The notes under the pieces are model-generated. The model was not told where the DNA came from. It saw only the letters and a list, made by a program, of their open reading frames with translations, and ran no database searches. A program made the position numbers and the translations under genes. This document shows, in pieces, positions 43,618 to 53,394 of a stretch of DNA of 64,000 nucleotides (positions are counted from its first letter, which is position 1; the number at the start of each line of letters is the position of its first letter). This DNA comes from Karstenula rhodostoma CBS 690.94 (taxonomy: Eukaryota; Ascomycota; Dothideomycetes; Pleosporales; Didymosphaeriaceae): positions 508,844-572,843 of the forward strand of contig MU001507.1 in assembly GCA_010093485.1 (NCBI GenBank). Direction: 5' to 3'.

Positions 43618-44256
43618 CTACATAGAATTCCCACTCCCTGGGTGTGCCTGCTCCGATTGTCGTGCGGCGTTCAAGGAAGCTCTCATTGATGCCATTTTAG
43701 CACGTTCACGTTCTTGAAAGAGAAGCAACATTTTCTCCCTGATCTTTTGCACTGTCATATCGACATGGGCACGCCCTCCATCCACCGCAAGCTCTTTCAT
43801 CACCTGCCGCACAATACTCGCTCGCGGAGACCGAGCTCCACGGCGGACACTATGCCCGCCCCGCCGCTCAACTCTCCCATATCCAACACCTCGTATGCTT
43901 TTCGGTGACACATATCCCGACCTAGGAGGTTTCCACCACTCCAAGCGACATATCGGGCACGTGTTATGCCAGGGCTCTCGACTGTTGATATGCTTCTGGA
44001 GACACCATTGTCCGAATAGATGGCGACAGCACGTTGTGCTTGCTTCGTCGGTAATAGACATCTCGACGCGCAAAGCCCATTCGTTGGTATCGCTAGGGTC
44101 GGGACGTCCGTCTTGGGGCTCGATGTATTCATCGAGGCAGATGGGACAGGTTCGATGCTCGGGGCCGAGACTCGCTAGGCGAACGGGAGTCGTAAACAGA
44201 ATGAAGCTGGAGCGGGAAGTGGTCCCGGACTGGGGATTTGGGGCTCGATTGAACAT
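43618..44256 (-). CDS. Small RING-type protein (cluster member 2)
   Basis: A single exon of 212 residues from the ATG at 44256 (MFNRAPNPQSGTTSRSS). A longer upstream open frame exists but is less coding-like. The RING-like domain runs from CPIC at residues 37-40 through an extended loop to CCRHLFGQWC and CPICRLEWWKP. Gly replaces the fifth ligand, as in member 1, and WHNTCPIC parallels WSHTCPMC there. The C-terminal third is Arg-rich (VERRGGHSVRRGARSPR) followed by a helical stretch (VQKIREKMLLLFQERERAK). It is convergent with member 1, its closest relative in this window. Probable E3 ligase activity is inferred from the fold only. Confidence 0.78.
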   Translation of the reverse strand: MFNRAPNPQSGTTSRSSFILFTTPVRLASLGPEHRTCPICLDEYIEPQDGRPDPSDTNEWALRVEMSITDEASTTCCRHLFGQWCLQKHINSREPWHNTCPICRLEWWKPPRSGYVSPKSIRGVGYGRVERRGGHSVRRGARSPRASIVRQVMKELAVDGGRAHVDMTVQKIREKMLLLFQERERAKMASMRASLNAARQSEQAHPGSGNSM

Positions 44257-45251
44257 TTTATGTCCGCAAAGTGAAAGTATGAATACTTTTCGATGTGATG
44301 CAAAGTGAGGTAAAAGAGTGATGTATTGTTTGGGTGGGCGGAGCTGCCTGTATAGGGCTAGTGTGGCTCCTTCCAGCTGAGTGCGGAGCACCTTCTGCGA
44401 ACACAATGAAGGTGTAGGAGTTGACGGAGTGTAGAATTACTTTTCTCCCGTCCTAGCTCTATATGGACATGTATCTTGGGTGTGGACAATGCAAGGTTTG
44501 GTTGTTGATGGCCGTTGCGAGTGGGCCCGTAAATAGCCGTGGTACGCAGTGTGTTCATCCGGAGATCGAGTATCATGGATAAAAAAAAATTGTGAATGCT
44601 TTGTACTGATGAGGACTCACATCTCATGTCTTTAGATCACCGGAATACGATGGAAGATAGTAACGAAAATCGTGGTTCCACCAGCGTTGTCTTCGTATTC
44701 GTGCGGATTCGGTATGAGAGCTAGCTAGCACGCTGCAGGGCAGGGCAGCAATGCAGGGGCTGGCAGCATCAATTGACACCCCTCGCTACCATTTAAAGCG
44801 TACCATTAATATTGCCTGGAGCGATAATCAGTATTGCGAAGGTCTTTGGGCAGGTGTTACGGTAGATTTTCTGCACAGCTGCGGATGCGGATTCACGCAG
44901 CCTTCCTCTTTACCTGCTTCCCGCTATGCTATGACCCAGGCTGACTTCGGAAGGTATGCGATTAGATGCCCATGATGATCCTGTTGGGCCTTCTAAATTC
45001 GTACCGAATTCCGTTGGAAGCTCGAGCGTGGGCCGTACAGGTCAACGGATCCATGGATAGCTGGGAGTCACGTGATCAGTCCTCAACACCCCCACAAATC
45101 GCAGGACGTGCCACCGCTTGAATCTTTCAACGTTGCATGGTTAAATTTCTGTATCGTGAGAGCTGTCCTTTTCTTCTTCTTGAATTGAAGTAGGAGCACA
45201 AAAATGCCTCCACGCAGACACGGCCGTCTGCGACGCCTTCGTTTATTGGAT

Positions 45252-45340
45252 CAGGAGGTTGTTGGGCTAGGTAATCCAGGGGGCCGGCTCTGTAGAGGAG
45301 CGGCGAGTTGCTTGAAGTTTGGGTGACGATTGCGACGGCG
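45252..45340 (+). repeat. Dispersed repeat family 1, copy E
   Basis: Reads AGGAGGTTGTTGGGCTAGGT, GGGGGCCGGCTCTGTAGAGG, AGCGGCG, then TTGAAGTTTGGGTGACGATT and GCGACGGCG, colinear with copies A, C and D. Confidence 0.65.
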
Positions 45341-45801
45341 TCTTCTTCGTTTATTGGAGCCTCAACTGCGCACACAATGTTCCGTTGATCCTTCGGTGTG
45401 AAGTGTCACGAGTCATTGAACCTTTTATGAGCTAATTCTATGACTCAAACAGCCTCGCGTGACTATACCGCATCCCGAAATTCTGAAGCAAAGACGTAAA
45501 GAAGTTGAATGGCAGTTGTGAATACTCCACGTGCTTCAGGGATGTTGGATTGATTGTGGGGACGTGATTAGCTTGCGAGGCATTATCGGCCTGCTCGGGT
45601 TGCCCAATCAGGCACATGATGTACAATCGGAGCACAGCGCACGGCACGTGGGCGCATTGAACATCCTCTGTGGACGATCTTTCTGTATGAACGAAGTCGG
45701 TCAACCTGGCATGCAGTACGCATTACAGGATGAATGGCGCGATGTGAGGATACCAACGAGCGGAGGCAGGATATCGGTGGTGCCTGCTTTGCATAGGTAC
45801 C

Positions 45802-45808
45802 TATATAA
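45802..45808 (+). promoter_or_regulatory. TATA box of the phosphodiesterase gene
   Basis: TATATAA about 85 bp upstream of the ATG at 45890. Confidence 0.45.
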
Positions 45809-45889
45809 TGGACTCAAGAACACTGACATGGAACGTCACACCCCTCTACTAGATTGCCCACTCGTCTACTGAAAGACCACTCGCGAAAT

Positions 45890-47222
45890 ATGGTCTATAA
45901 ATATGTGTCCCTCGGCCTACTAGGGCTCCAGATTGGCACCGGTTTGGCTGCGCGCCAGCCGTACGACGTGAGGAAAATCATCGAAGCTTTCAAGAAACCT
46001 CACGACGACTTGACCATTCTCTGCGCGCATCGTGGACTGAGGTAAGCATGTGAAAAAAGTGCAACTGGCTGAATCCGATACATTCTATAGATGGAACGGG
46101 ACAGCCGAAAACTCAGTCGATGCCTACTGGCGAGCAGCAGAAGCTGGCATCGAATGCATCGAAACGGACATGCGCCTCTCCAAGGACTATTTCATCCCGA
46201 TGATCCACGATGGCGGCTTAGGTCGTGTGACTGACGCTGGTGAGCAAGCTGGCAAGGAAGCTTACAATCCCTACACTGGAAAGGGCTACGATCCTAAGGT
46301 CAAGGATGTTGATTATGCCGGATATATGGAGAACCTCCATCTACGCGACGAAATGGGGCGGGTTCGTGTGGAAAAGGTTCCTACCCTGCCTGATATGGTG
46401 CAAGCAATCCATAAAGAGGGAATTAATGTAGTGCTCGAGCTCGACTTCAAGGACCAAGCGGCGGTGGAGCCAGCATATTGGGCTTTGAGGACGCTGAAAA
46501 ATGCTGCAGGAGTTCCTGCTAACGAGTGGTGCATCTACAAGCTACAAGCAACAGTAAGACGGCGAAAGTATTCCAAATGCGATGGACTGACAGCGTTATA
46601 GTGGTACAAGACACCTGAAGACTTCGAAGCCCTCCCGTGGGTACAAAACGCATTCGCGAGCGGCGTTCAACTTGCTTTCATTCCTGTCTACGACCCCTCG
46701 ATGCAAGAAGAAATGGACACTCTTGCCTCACTGAAGGCATTTTCGCAGACAAACTACACGATCAGCGCCGAAATCGAATTAAGATCGACAGACGGCGTAC
46801 TCCAAGACCTCCTCGACTACGTCAAGGGCAATCAGTCTACTAATGTGAAGTTCAAGACTGCTGGTACTTTCTATGCTCCTGGCGACATCTTCGCCCCGGG
46901 ACCCGTAGACTTCGACAGAGCGAACTACACCTTCCCTGATGACGAGCACCGCAACAACTCTGTCTACACTTTCCAGGATAACAAAGCTCCGCGTCTGATG
47001 GACAGCCTGCTGACCGAAGGTGTCTCAATAGATGGGCACGACTACCGATCTGACTTTGACTGGATCGTCGAACAAGGCTATGACTGGGTAATTACTGATA
47101 CACCTGATATGTGGGCTAAAAGGCTGGAGAAGCAGGGACGGAGGAATATTACACGGATGCTCGCTGATGGGAAGGATGTGGCCAATGGAACGTTGGTGGG
47201 TGGGTGGTATAAAAGAGATTGA
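45890..47222 (+). CDS. Secreted glycerophosphodiester phosphodiesterase
   Basis: Hydrolyses glycerophosphodiesters to glycerol-3-phosphate and an alcohol. Exons 45890-46041, 46091-46553 and 46602-47222 (phases 2 and 0) give 411 residues. A signal peptide is present (MVYKYVSLGLLGLQIGTGLA). GDPD motifs follow in order: CAHRGLRWNGTAENSVDAYW with the catalytic His and Arg, CIETDMRLSKD and PMIHDGGLGRVTD with the metal-binding Glu, Asp and catalytic His. Later come NVVLELDFKD and, near the C-terminus, WVITDTPDMW. Several N-glycosylation sequons fit secretion. The role is probably phosphate or glycerol scavenging, or remodelling of lipid head groups outside the cell. The gene sits inside the RING cluster but has no visible link with it. 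Confidence 0.88.
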
Positions 47223-47577
47223 GGGTGTCCAAAATATAGTGATTGGGTTATGTCCTTATGAAAAGGGCAAAAATTAACGAATGCTACGACGTGTACTTAA
47301 GAAGACGATATAATAAGCTAAGTCTCTGTTGAGCTTCTGCCCCTTGATATGGAAATCAGTCCTTGTAATCCTATTTAGATTGGTCCAAAGTGTTATGATT
47401 GGAATGATCTACGTAACCCCCGCCAGTACATGACTACTCAACAACAGTTATGCCACAGAGCCATCCTCCGGCCACAGACCGGGACGGGTTCATGGAGGTC
47501 TATAAAGACTTCAATCTCGCTTAGCTGAGACATAAAAACACCACCCTGTCTTAACTCACACTGAACTTGTGTGGATG
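47223..47577. other. Convergent spacer
   Basis: 355 bp; 3' flanks only. Confidence 0.4.
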
Positions 47578-48780
47578 TCACCATCCAACCCGCAAGGTCT
47601 GATAAGCCGTGATGAAGATCATACCAGAGACGATACGCAAACAGTAGAGGCCTAGGAGAAAAAGATAGATAAGTCCATTAAAAGAGAATGGATTTAGGTG
47701 AGCAACCCTGGAAACAATCGTCGTGTGCAAGAAATCGGTATACACTACTCCCAACGTGGTGTGGATGATTCTGTACTTTGTAGGTGACATGTACCAAAGA
47801 TCCATTTCGAAGACCCCCAGAAGGGCCATGAAGATCCCAACGTATATTTGCATCGTAACCAGCATGATCCAGTGGCTCCTCATGAGAGGGAGCCTGGGAG
47901 GACTCGGTGGCAGTTGATCAGAGAGCAGCCAGTGTCGCGAAAATGTCCCAGGGCTACCCCACAAACAGACCCCGTTTTCGTATCTGTAGTATTCAAATAC
48001 AGTAGCCCAGTACTTCCGGGATGTGTAAGTCAGGGCGTTCGCAAATGTGTTTGTAACGCGATCGTACTCTTCTTGAGACAACAAGCGACCTTTATGGAAC
48101 ACATTGAAAGTAAGGTTCCGGTATTTAGTGGCCTTCAGTTGCGCCAGCAGGGCTATATCTTGCTGTAATGCTCCGTTCCGAGTAAAATCTTCTTGTGTCG
48201 GCCATTGCTGTGCATCTGTGCCAGCACGCATGCGTATCGGGTAATAGTCCACACAAATGGCGGTTTCATTTGACGTGCGCGCGCGAATTCGAAAGGGTAA
48301 CTTTCGGCCTGCTTCAAGAAAATGTTTGATCGATCCGAAGTCCAGATTGACAGTTCCGCTTGTGTGGGAGATATCTGCAAGGCGAAGACGGTTCCGACCA
48401 CGACACGTCTGGCAGAGGTAACCGGCAGCGTCGGAGACGAATACATCGTCAAAGATCATCATCATCTCAAGGACTGAATATCCATAACAAGAGACGTGGT
48501 AATTCCTTGAACCCAAGTAATTTTGTAGTGTCGGCTTTGCTTCCGCGTATATCGTCTTGCAAGCTCTGAGGATTTCCAGTCTGCAACAGGGCTCATGAAA
48601 TGTAAGGCGCCTGATATTCTTGTCGAACAGTCTATGACGAGACTGTTGAAATTGCCGAGCTGTACGGTAGTGGATGTTGTAGTCGACATCGTCCACGAGC
48701 TGCTCGTACACCAAGAGCCGTATTTCCTTAGGCAAATCAAGGAACCGAAATGGTTTCGTGGGGGCTCTACGCAAGTACAT
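47578..48780 (-). CDS. F-box-like protein with C-terminal transmembrane helices
   Basis: A single exon of 400 residues from the first ATG at 48780 (MYLRRAPTKPFRFLDLPKEI). The N-terminus carries an F-box/2EXR-like motif (FRFLDLPKEIRLLVYEQLV), followed by the kind of body seen in fungal F-box-like proteins (EPCCRLEILRACKTIYAEAK, NLDFGSIKHFLEAG). The last 90 residues hold two or three hydrophobic segments: WIMLVTMQIYVGIFMALLGV, a weaker TLGVVYTDFLHTTIV, and GLIYLFLLGLYCLRIVSGMI. A membrane-anchored substrate receptor would be unusual. Whether it binds Skp1 is unknown. The open frame continues upstream without ATG, and no upstream exon was found. Confidence 0.75.
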   Translation of the reverse strand: MYLRRAPTKPFRFLDLPKEIRLLVYEQLVDDVDYNIHYRTARQFQQSRHRLFDKNIRRLTFHEPCCRLEILRACKTIYAEAKPTLQNYLGSRNYHVSCYGYSVLEMMMIFDDVFVSDAAGYLCQTCRGRNRLRLADISHTSGTVNLDFGSIKHFLEAGRKLPFRIRARTSNETAICVDYYPIRMRAGTDAQQWPTQEDFTRNGALQQDIALLAQLKATKYRNLTFNVFHKGRLLSQEEYDRVTNTFANALTYTSRKYWATVFEYYRYENGVCLWGSPGTFSRHWLLSDQLPPSPPRLPLMRSHWIMLVTMQIYVGIFMALLGVFEMDLWYMSPTKYRIIHTTLGVVYTDFLHTTIVSRVAHLNPFSFNGLIYLFLLGLYCLRIVSGMIFITAYQTLRVGW

Positions 48781-49056
48781 AGTGGTAGAATAAGGCGGTA
48801 CGGGTGGTGGATGTGATTTCGTCGTAGGTTTGATGCCATGTCGATGAAATAGCTTATAAGAAGACAAGAGGGAAAGTTGATTTATTGAAACGATAATCCC
48901 ATTTTATCCAAGGACCGAAGAACCATGGTTGTGACTAGCTTAGCCCTACAAGCCTTTCAGGCGGGGTATATCCTAGCAGCGGTCGCATGGGCATGTCAAC
49001 CACGGTACATTATAACTCAACAAAATGCTATTGGTGACTGCAAGGACAAGTGCACT

Positions 49057-49998
49057 TCACACCCCCAACGTATTCTTGTGCATGCTCAAAACCGATGATG
49101 CGGCCAATACTAGGCCTGAAACGAATTCAAAGACAATATAGACCATAATGAGTAAGATAGCGAGGGAGTAGATCGGCTTTATGGCCTGTTTGTCGGCGGC
49201 GAGAGCGATAGTGGAAAGCGATTCTTCGATCTGCGAAGTATCCGTAACTACTTCCTGGTCACGGATCGGCGGCTGCTCTAGGTTCTGCGATGCCATTTCA
49301 GCCATGCTCGACTTGTTCGTTCGAATTTCCGTAGCTTCCAGTTCAAACACGCATTCCTCTTTGATTTCTTTGTTTTGGTTGATTTCAGGTTGGCTCTGAA
49401 CCGGGGGGACTGGATGGTAGTGACCGTTCCTCAGTTGTTGCGATTGAGCGTCTGCTATTGTTCCATCTTGACCCGCACAAAACGTCTTCCACTGCTCCTG
49501 CACACGCAGAATCTCGAAGTCCAAATCCTCACTGCCAACTTCGCCTACTGTTCCTGTGAAACTGACATCTGAATTGTCTAGGCTGTCGTGGGTGAATGAT
49601 TTTGGTAGAGCAGATGCCTCATTCGACAAGGTGCTATTTTGCGGCAACCATAAGTTATCGATGGTCCATGTCGGCATGCTCTTCTCGGCCTCGGCATTCC
49701 CGGGGGTCTGATGTCCAATTTCCTTGCCCCGCTTCTCGATCTTGGGGACTGAAGGCAAGGTAAACCAATACGCCGAGCATGCGGGGCAAACGATAGGGCC
49801 GAGAGAGCCTTGTGAGCTCTCAAACCCAGCCAGACATGCAGAGCAGATACGGTGGCTGCATGTTGGCAAGTTTACTCGAATATTGGTGCTGCGATGGCAT
49901 CGCGCACAAGGCTTGTCGAGGAGATAAGCGCGCGTCGCTTGGACCGTCTTAGTGCTCGAATATATGAAATGTTCCAGCGTTGTACTTTGGTCGGACAT
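49057..49998 (-). CDS. RING-type protein with C-terminal membrane anchor (cluster member 3)
   Basis: A single exon of 313 residues from MSDQSTTLEHF. The RING domain is canonical: CARC at residues 31-34, LPTCSHRICSAC, and CPACSAYWF, with Cys at the fifth ligand. The middle is a Gln/Glu/Ser-rich linker. Near the C-terminus PIYSLAILLIMVYIVFEFVS and GLVLAASSVLSM form one long hydrophobic helix followed by only a few residues. This is the layout of a tail-anchored E3 ligase, for example in the ER or outer mitochondrial membrane. The target membrane is not deducible. It lies between the F-box-like membrane protein gene and another RING gene, all on the minus strand. Confidence 0.78.
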   Translation of the reverse strand: MSDQSTTLEHFIYSSTKTVQATRAYLLDKPCARCHRSTNIRVNLPTCSHRICSACLAGFESSQGSLGPIVCPACSAYWFTLPSVPKIEKRGKEIGHQTPGNAEAEKSMPTWTIDNLWLPQNSTLSNEASALPKSFTHDSLDNSDVSFTGTVGEVGSEDLDFEILRVQEQWKTFCAGQDGTIADAQSQQLRNGHYHPVPPVQSQPEINQNKEIKEECVFELEATEIRTNKSSMAEMASQNLEQPPIRDQEVVTDTSQIEESLSTIALAADKQAIKPIYSLAILLIMVYIVFEFVSGLVLAASSVLSMHKNTLGV

Positions 49999-50321
49999 CG
50001 GGGCAGACACTGCAGATTTGTAGAATGTAGGGGTGTACTCCTTCTTATCTAAATAACTGTCTGTTCTTTTGGATCATCATATGTGACATGTGTGATTACA
50101 GCTCAGAAACCAGCTGTGCTGTCAATCTGCATGCTGTCACGTCGCCAGCGTTGACGCTACATTGACAGACTGTAGACCGAGATCCTCGTCACGTTGTTTG
50201 TTGCTACATCACTACAAATCTATCAAATCACACACGTGTGATTAATGAAAGGGATAATTCTGTATTGGAAAGCTATGATTCGGCTAGAAAAATTATTTCG
50301 TACGAAATCATAAGCGACGGC
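49999..50321. other. Spacer between two minus-strand RING genes
   Basis: 323 bp with the promoter of member 3 and the 3' flank of member 4. No other feature seen. Confidence 0.4.
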
Positions 50322-51068
50322 CTACTCATATCGCCTTCGTCGGCGGGGTGGCGTAGCAGCCTCATTATCGCTAGCTGAGCGACTGCCATCTCCGCGGGCC
50401 CTTCTAGAAATCCCCCTTCCTATCTCTGTATCTAATCCTGACGCTGTGCTAGCTCTAAATGTAACTTTGATGCGCGTCGCCTCTAGTTGGCTGCTGGTGT
50501 CGGATTCTTCCCCCGTAGCTGAGCTCTCAAACTCAGTATCCTCCTCCTCATCTTCAAGTTCCGTAACCCGTTCACCCAGCAATCTCCTCGTGATCTTGCC
50601 TTCATCATTATAAAGCCTTTCCAATAATGAATTCGCAGCCTCATCACTGGCAACTGACACCTCGATCACAATCTGTTCAATTCGTGCTCCAGGAGAAGAC
50701 ATATCGGGCGTCTGTCGCTTCTCGAACCATGGCTCTCGGCACATAGGGCACGTGTGTGAGCGCTGAATGTACCTTTCGAAGCAATCTGCCCCGAAGATGT
50801 GTTTGCAAGCAGGGAGGTCAACTTGCAACATGCGCTCGTGTGATTCGGAGGTGCTCTCGCGACAGATTGGGCAGTCACGAAGCCGGGAATCAGCATCCAT
50901 AGGTAGATACTGGACGTGGAACTTGACGAAATAGATGAGTGGGCGAAACGATACAGTGAGTCGATCCGGGTCTGCTTCTGCCTCTCTTGCTTCTAGAACT
51001 GCCTCAAGATTTTGCTGATGTTCTGCCTCTATTAGAGCCACTTGTTCTCGATGCTGGGTATTTTCCAT
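50322..51068 (-). CDS. RING-type protein (cluster member 4)
   Basis: A single exon of 248 residues. A helical N-terminus (QVALIEAEHQQNLEAVLEAR) precedes the RING-like domain: CPIC at residues 66-69, LPACKHIFGADCFERYI, and CPMCREPWFEKRQ. The fifth ligand is Gly, as in members 1 and 2. The C-terminal half is acidic (TELEDEEEDTEFESS) and ends in a basic tail (PPRRRRRYE) that could be a nuclear localisation signal. Probable ubiquitin ligase; substrate unknown. No intron signals are needed to keep the frame. Confidence 0.78.
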   Translation of the reverse strand: MENTQHREQVALIEAEHQQNLEAVLEAREAEADPDRLTVSFRPLIYFVKFHVQYLPMDADSRLRDCPICRESTSESHERMLQVDLPACKHIFGADCFERYIQRSHTCPMCREPWFEKRQTPDMSSPGARIEQIVIEVSVASDEAANSLLERLYNDEGKITRRLLGERVTELEDEEEDTEFESSATGEESDTSSQLEATRIKVTFRASTASGLDTEIGRGISRRARGDGSRSASDNEAATPPRRRRRYE

Positions 51069-51862
51069 GGTTTCCGGTTATATTTGTGGAGATACGAAGT
51101 GCTAGCTGGGCGTTAGTATGGGGGCGGTTGTTTGCAAGGTCGTTGCGGTTGGAGAACGGGTTTGAAAAAAGAAATAATGCCGCAACTAAGCTCTGCGTAT
51201 AGTACTGATGACAAACAGTCACATGGCTGTACTTGGAAGGTCAAGCTGATTTGTGACACCAATTTCGCCAGTATCTTACATATCACCGATCATCGCACCA
51301 GTGCAAGGGGGCTAGGAGTGTACCCCAAGTAAAGTCATTAGCATCTGCAGGCTTAACTTCTATGGTAGTTTCTGCCAGGCTTAATAAATTCAGGGCGCCA
51401 TTTGTTTCTGACAGCGGTCTTCGTGATCTCTTCAGTCCCGCGGATCTTCCAGACTGAAATCTACCCAGGCCTCCCCGAGAAGTCACAAGCCACACTCGGT
51501 TGCCTTTTTCCGATCCTTGAATCAAGGTGCCAGTCGAATTAAACCCTATTTTTTAAGTACCTGATGAAAGGTATTTACTCGTCGCTTGAACTTGGTTTCA
51601 ATTGTCTCCTCTGTTGTGGTGTGATGTCACTATCTTGTATATCAATTGCAAAGAATTGACATACATGTCATTTAACGTGTCTCAAACAGACGGGGGAGAT
51701 AACGAATTCCAAGCGTAAAGTCCATGTCTGATATGTGACCGATGATGCGATCTATATGCAGCTATCAATTATATAAGGAATGCGCTCCCAAGTTACTTTT
51801 TCGACTAAATAAATCTACTATACAAGACCATATAAACAAAGCGAATCAAACCGCAATCACAA
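51069..51862. other. Divergent spacer between RING genes
   Basis: About 0.8 kb with promoters of members 4 and 5; no gene supported. Confidence 0.4.
51770..51776 (+). promoter_or_regulatory. TATA box of RING member 5
   Basis: TATATAA about 87 bp upstream of the ATG at 51863. Confidence 0.45.
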
Positions 51863-52531
51863 ATGCCGCTCCCACGCCAACTAGCCGCATTCCTCATATT
51901 CCACTGCTCTGGACCCGTGGCAGCCCCAGACCCAGCAGATGAAACCCCACAGTGCCTCATCTGCCTCCACACCGCCAGCACAAATGAGAGCCTTCTAGTG
52001 CAAGTAGATCTACCTACTTGTGAGCACATCATCTGCGTAGAATGTCTCGTACAGCACGCTCGACCACACTACGAGACGTGCCCAATCTGCGAAACCGAGT
52101 CATGGACATTCGATCACGGCTTGAGCATCGACACTGCTTCCGATGAACTGTCGGAACTCAGAGTCACGCCTTGGTCTAGCCGGACTGGGTCTTTTTTACT
52201 AGATATACGGCCGAAGATGTCACCCTGGGGTAGTCCTAAATTGCCCTCATCGCCAGTGTCTGAGTCACTGTCATCCGATGATTCGAGCGAGGAGAGCTTT
52301 GGGGACCAGGAGATGGCTATGTTGGCTTTTCAAGGCGAAATCGAGGAATTGAAAAGCGCCAGCTTGAGGCGAAGGACCATCTTAGAAGAACTGCAAGAAA
52401 TGGTTGAGCAGCGGCAGCAGATCGAAATGGCGGATGTTGCGCGTATGGATAGAAGAGAAGGTGCTGAAGACTACGAGGCCTGGCAGAGGATGATTCGTGG
52501 GTGGAAAAAGAGGACTACGGATGATGCATAG
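51863..52531 (+). CDS. RING-type protein (cluster member 5)
   Basis: A single exon of 222 residues. The N-terminal 22 residues are mildly hydrophobic (LAAFLIFHCSGPVAAP) but precede a cytosolic-type RING, so secretion is doubtful. The RING domain is canonical: CLIC at residues 31-34, LPTCEHIICVECLVQHA, CPICETESW. A Ser/Asp-rich stretch (SESLSSDDSSEESFGDQEM) leads to a helical tail with coiled-coil character (RRRTILEELQEMVEQRQQIE). The DLPTC-x-HI-C spelling is close to members 3 and 4, supporting common descent despite the lack of similarity outside the RING. Function beyond probable E3 activity is unknown. Confidence 0.78.
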   Translation: MPLPRQLAAFLIFHCSGPVAAPDPADETPQCLICLHTASTNESLLVQVDLPTCEHIICVECLVQHARPHYETCPICETESWTFDHGLSIDTASDELSELRVTPWSSRTGSFLLDIRPKMSPWGSPKLPSSPVSESLSSDDSSEESFGDQEMAMLAFQGEIEELKSASLRRRTILEELQEMVEQRQQIEMADVARMDRREGAEDYEAWQRMIRGWKKRTTDDA

Positions 52532-53394
52532 AATCATAGAGGAGCTTGCGCTTGATCGGTAGCATAGCCGCGTGGTTGTTGAGTCAGGTAAACTCGGCAG
52601 CTTGGTTTCCTAGAGGAGCGGCGCGCTGGACGTTGGGCGGTAGTGATAACTAGATCTACTTCGAATCTTTACATGGTGTAGTGGGGTCAATCAATTGCGA
52701 GGTATGTCAATCCATGTTATTTTTGCCCTTTTGTTAAAACAGATCTTGAGCCGAAGAGTGTGCACCATCACGAGAAAATTATGAAGACATCAGGCGCACT
52801 GAAATGTAGAAGCGGTTCCTGTATTCATATCCAATCTCAAGATGCCATATCTACTCTCCAAGGTCGAGTGTAGTCCATGTTTTGTCGTTGCGCTTACCTA
52901 CTCAAGCTCACAGGTTGTTGTTTGCGGTCATTGACCTTTGACCTGCGACTGTTTGTTAGCACCCTACAGTTTGCTTGTGACCGTCAACAGTAACAATACA
53001 TATGCACCTCTCAAACAGTTACCTAAGATGTCTCGAGCTTTTTGAACCGAACCACCTCGTCCGAAGCAGACTTGTCTGCGCGCGCTTCATCATCCCATCA
53101 TTGCCGCCATGTCCAAAGCCCCGTCGACAATAAAACCAGACGAACATCAAAGCTTTGGTATCAACATCCCTCTGCAAGTGCCAGATCTCTCAAGCTTCGA
53201 GCGCAACTCCACCCAAACCGAGCGTCACGTGACGTTGTTGCTTTCACTTCACTTTGACGCCTTTGGGACGCGTGTTCTTTCCGCTTTCGATCCACCTTAA
53301 CTCGCTCCGTGGTACTAAAACACTTCAAATCAACGTCTCTTACGCCACCCCGCCGCCGCGTTCGCACCCTTTTCGCACGCGCACCCATTCCACG
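52532..53394. other. Spacer with a dispersed repeat
   Basis: No supported gene. It contains family 1 copy F at 52573-52653. The last 300 bp are C-rich and open in two frames (for example from 53109), most likely the leader of the next gene. Confidence 0.4.
52573..52653 (+). repeat. Dispersed repeat family 1, copy F (most diverged)
   Basis: GGTTGTTGAGTCAGGTAAAC is followed by TTTCCTAGAGGAGCGGCGCG, then GGACGTTGGGCGGTAGTGAT. The order and spacing match the other copies, with more substitutions. Confidence 0.55.

Larger units (their letters stand above)
44257..45889. other. Gene-free spacer with a dispersed repeat
   Basis: About 1.6 kb without a supported gene. It includes the family 1 repeat at 45252-45340 and a TATA box for the downstream phosphodiesterase gene. 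Confidence 0.45.
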
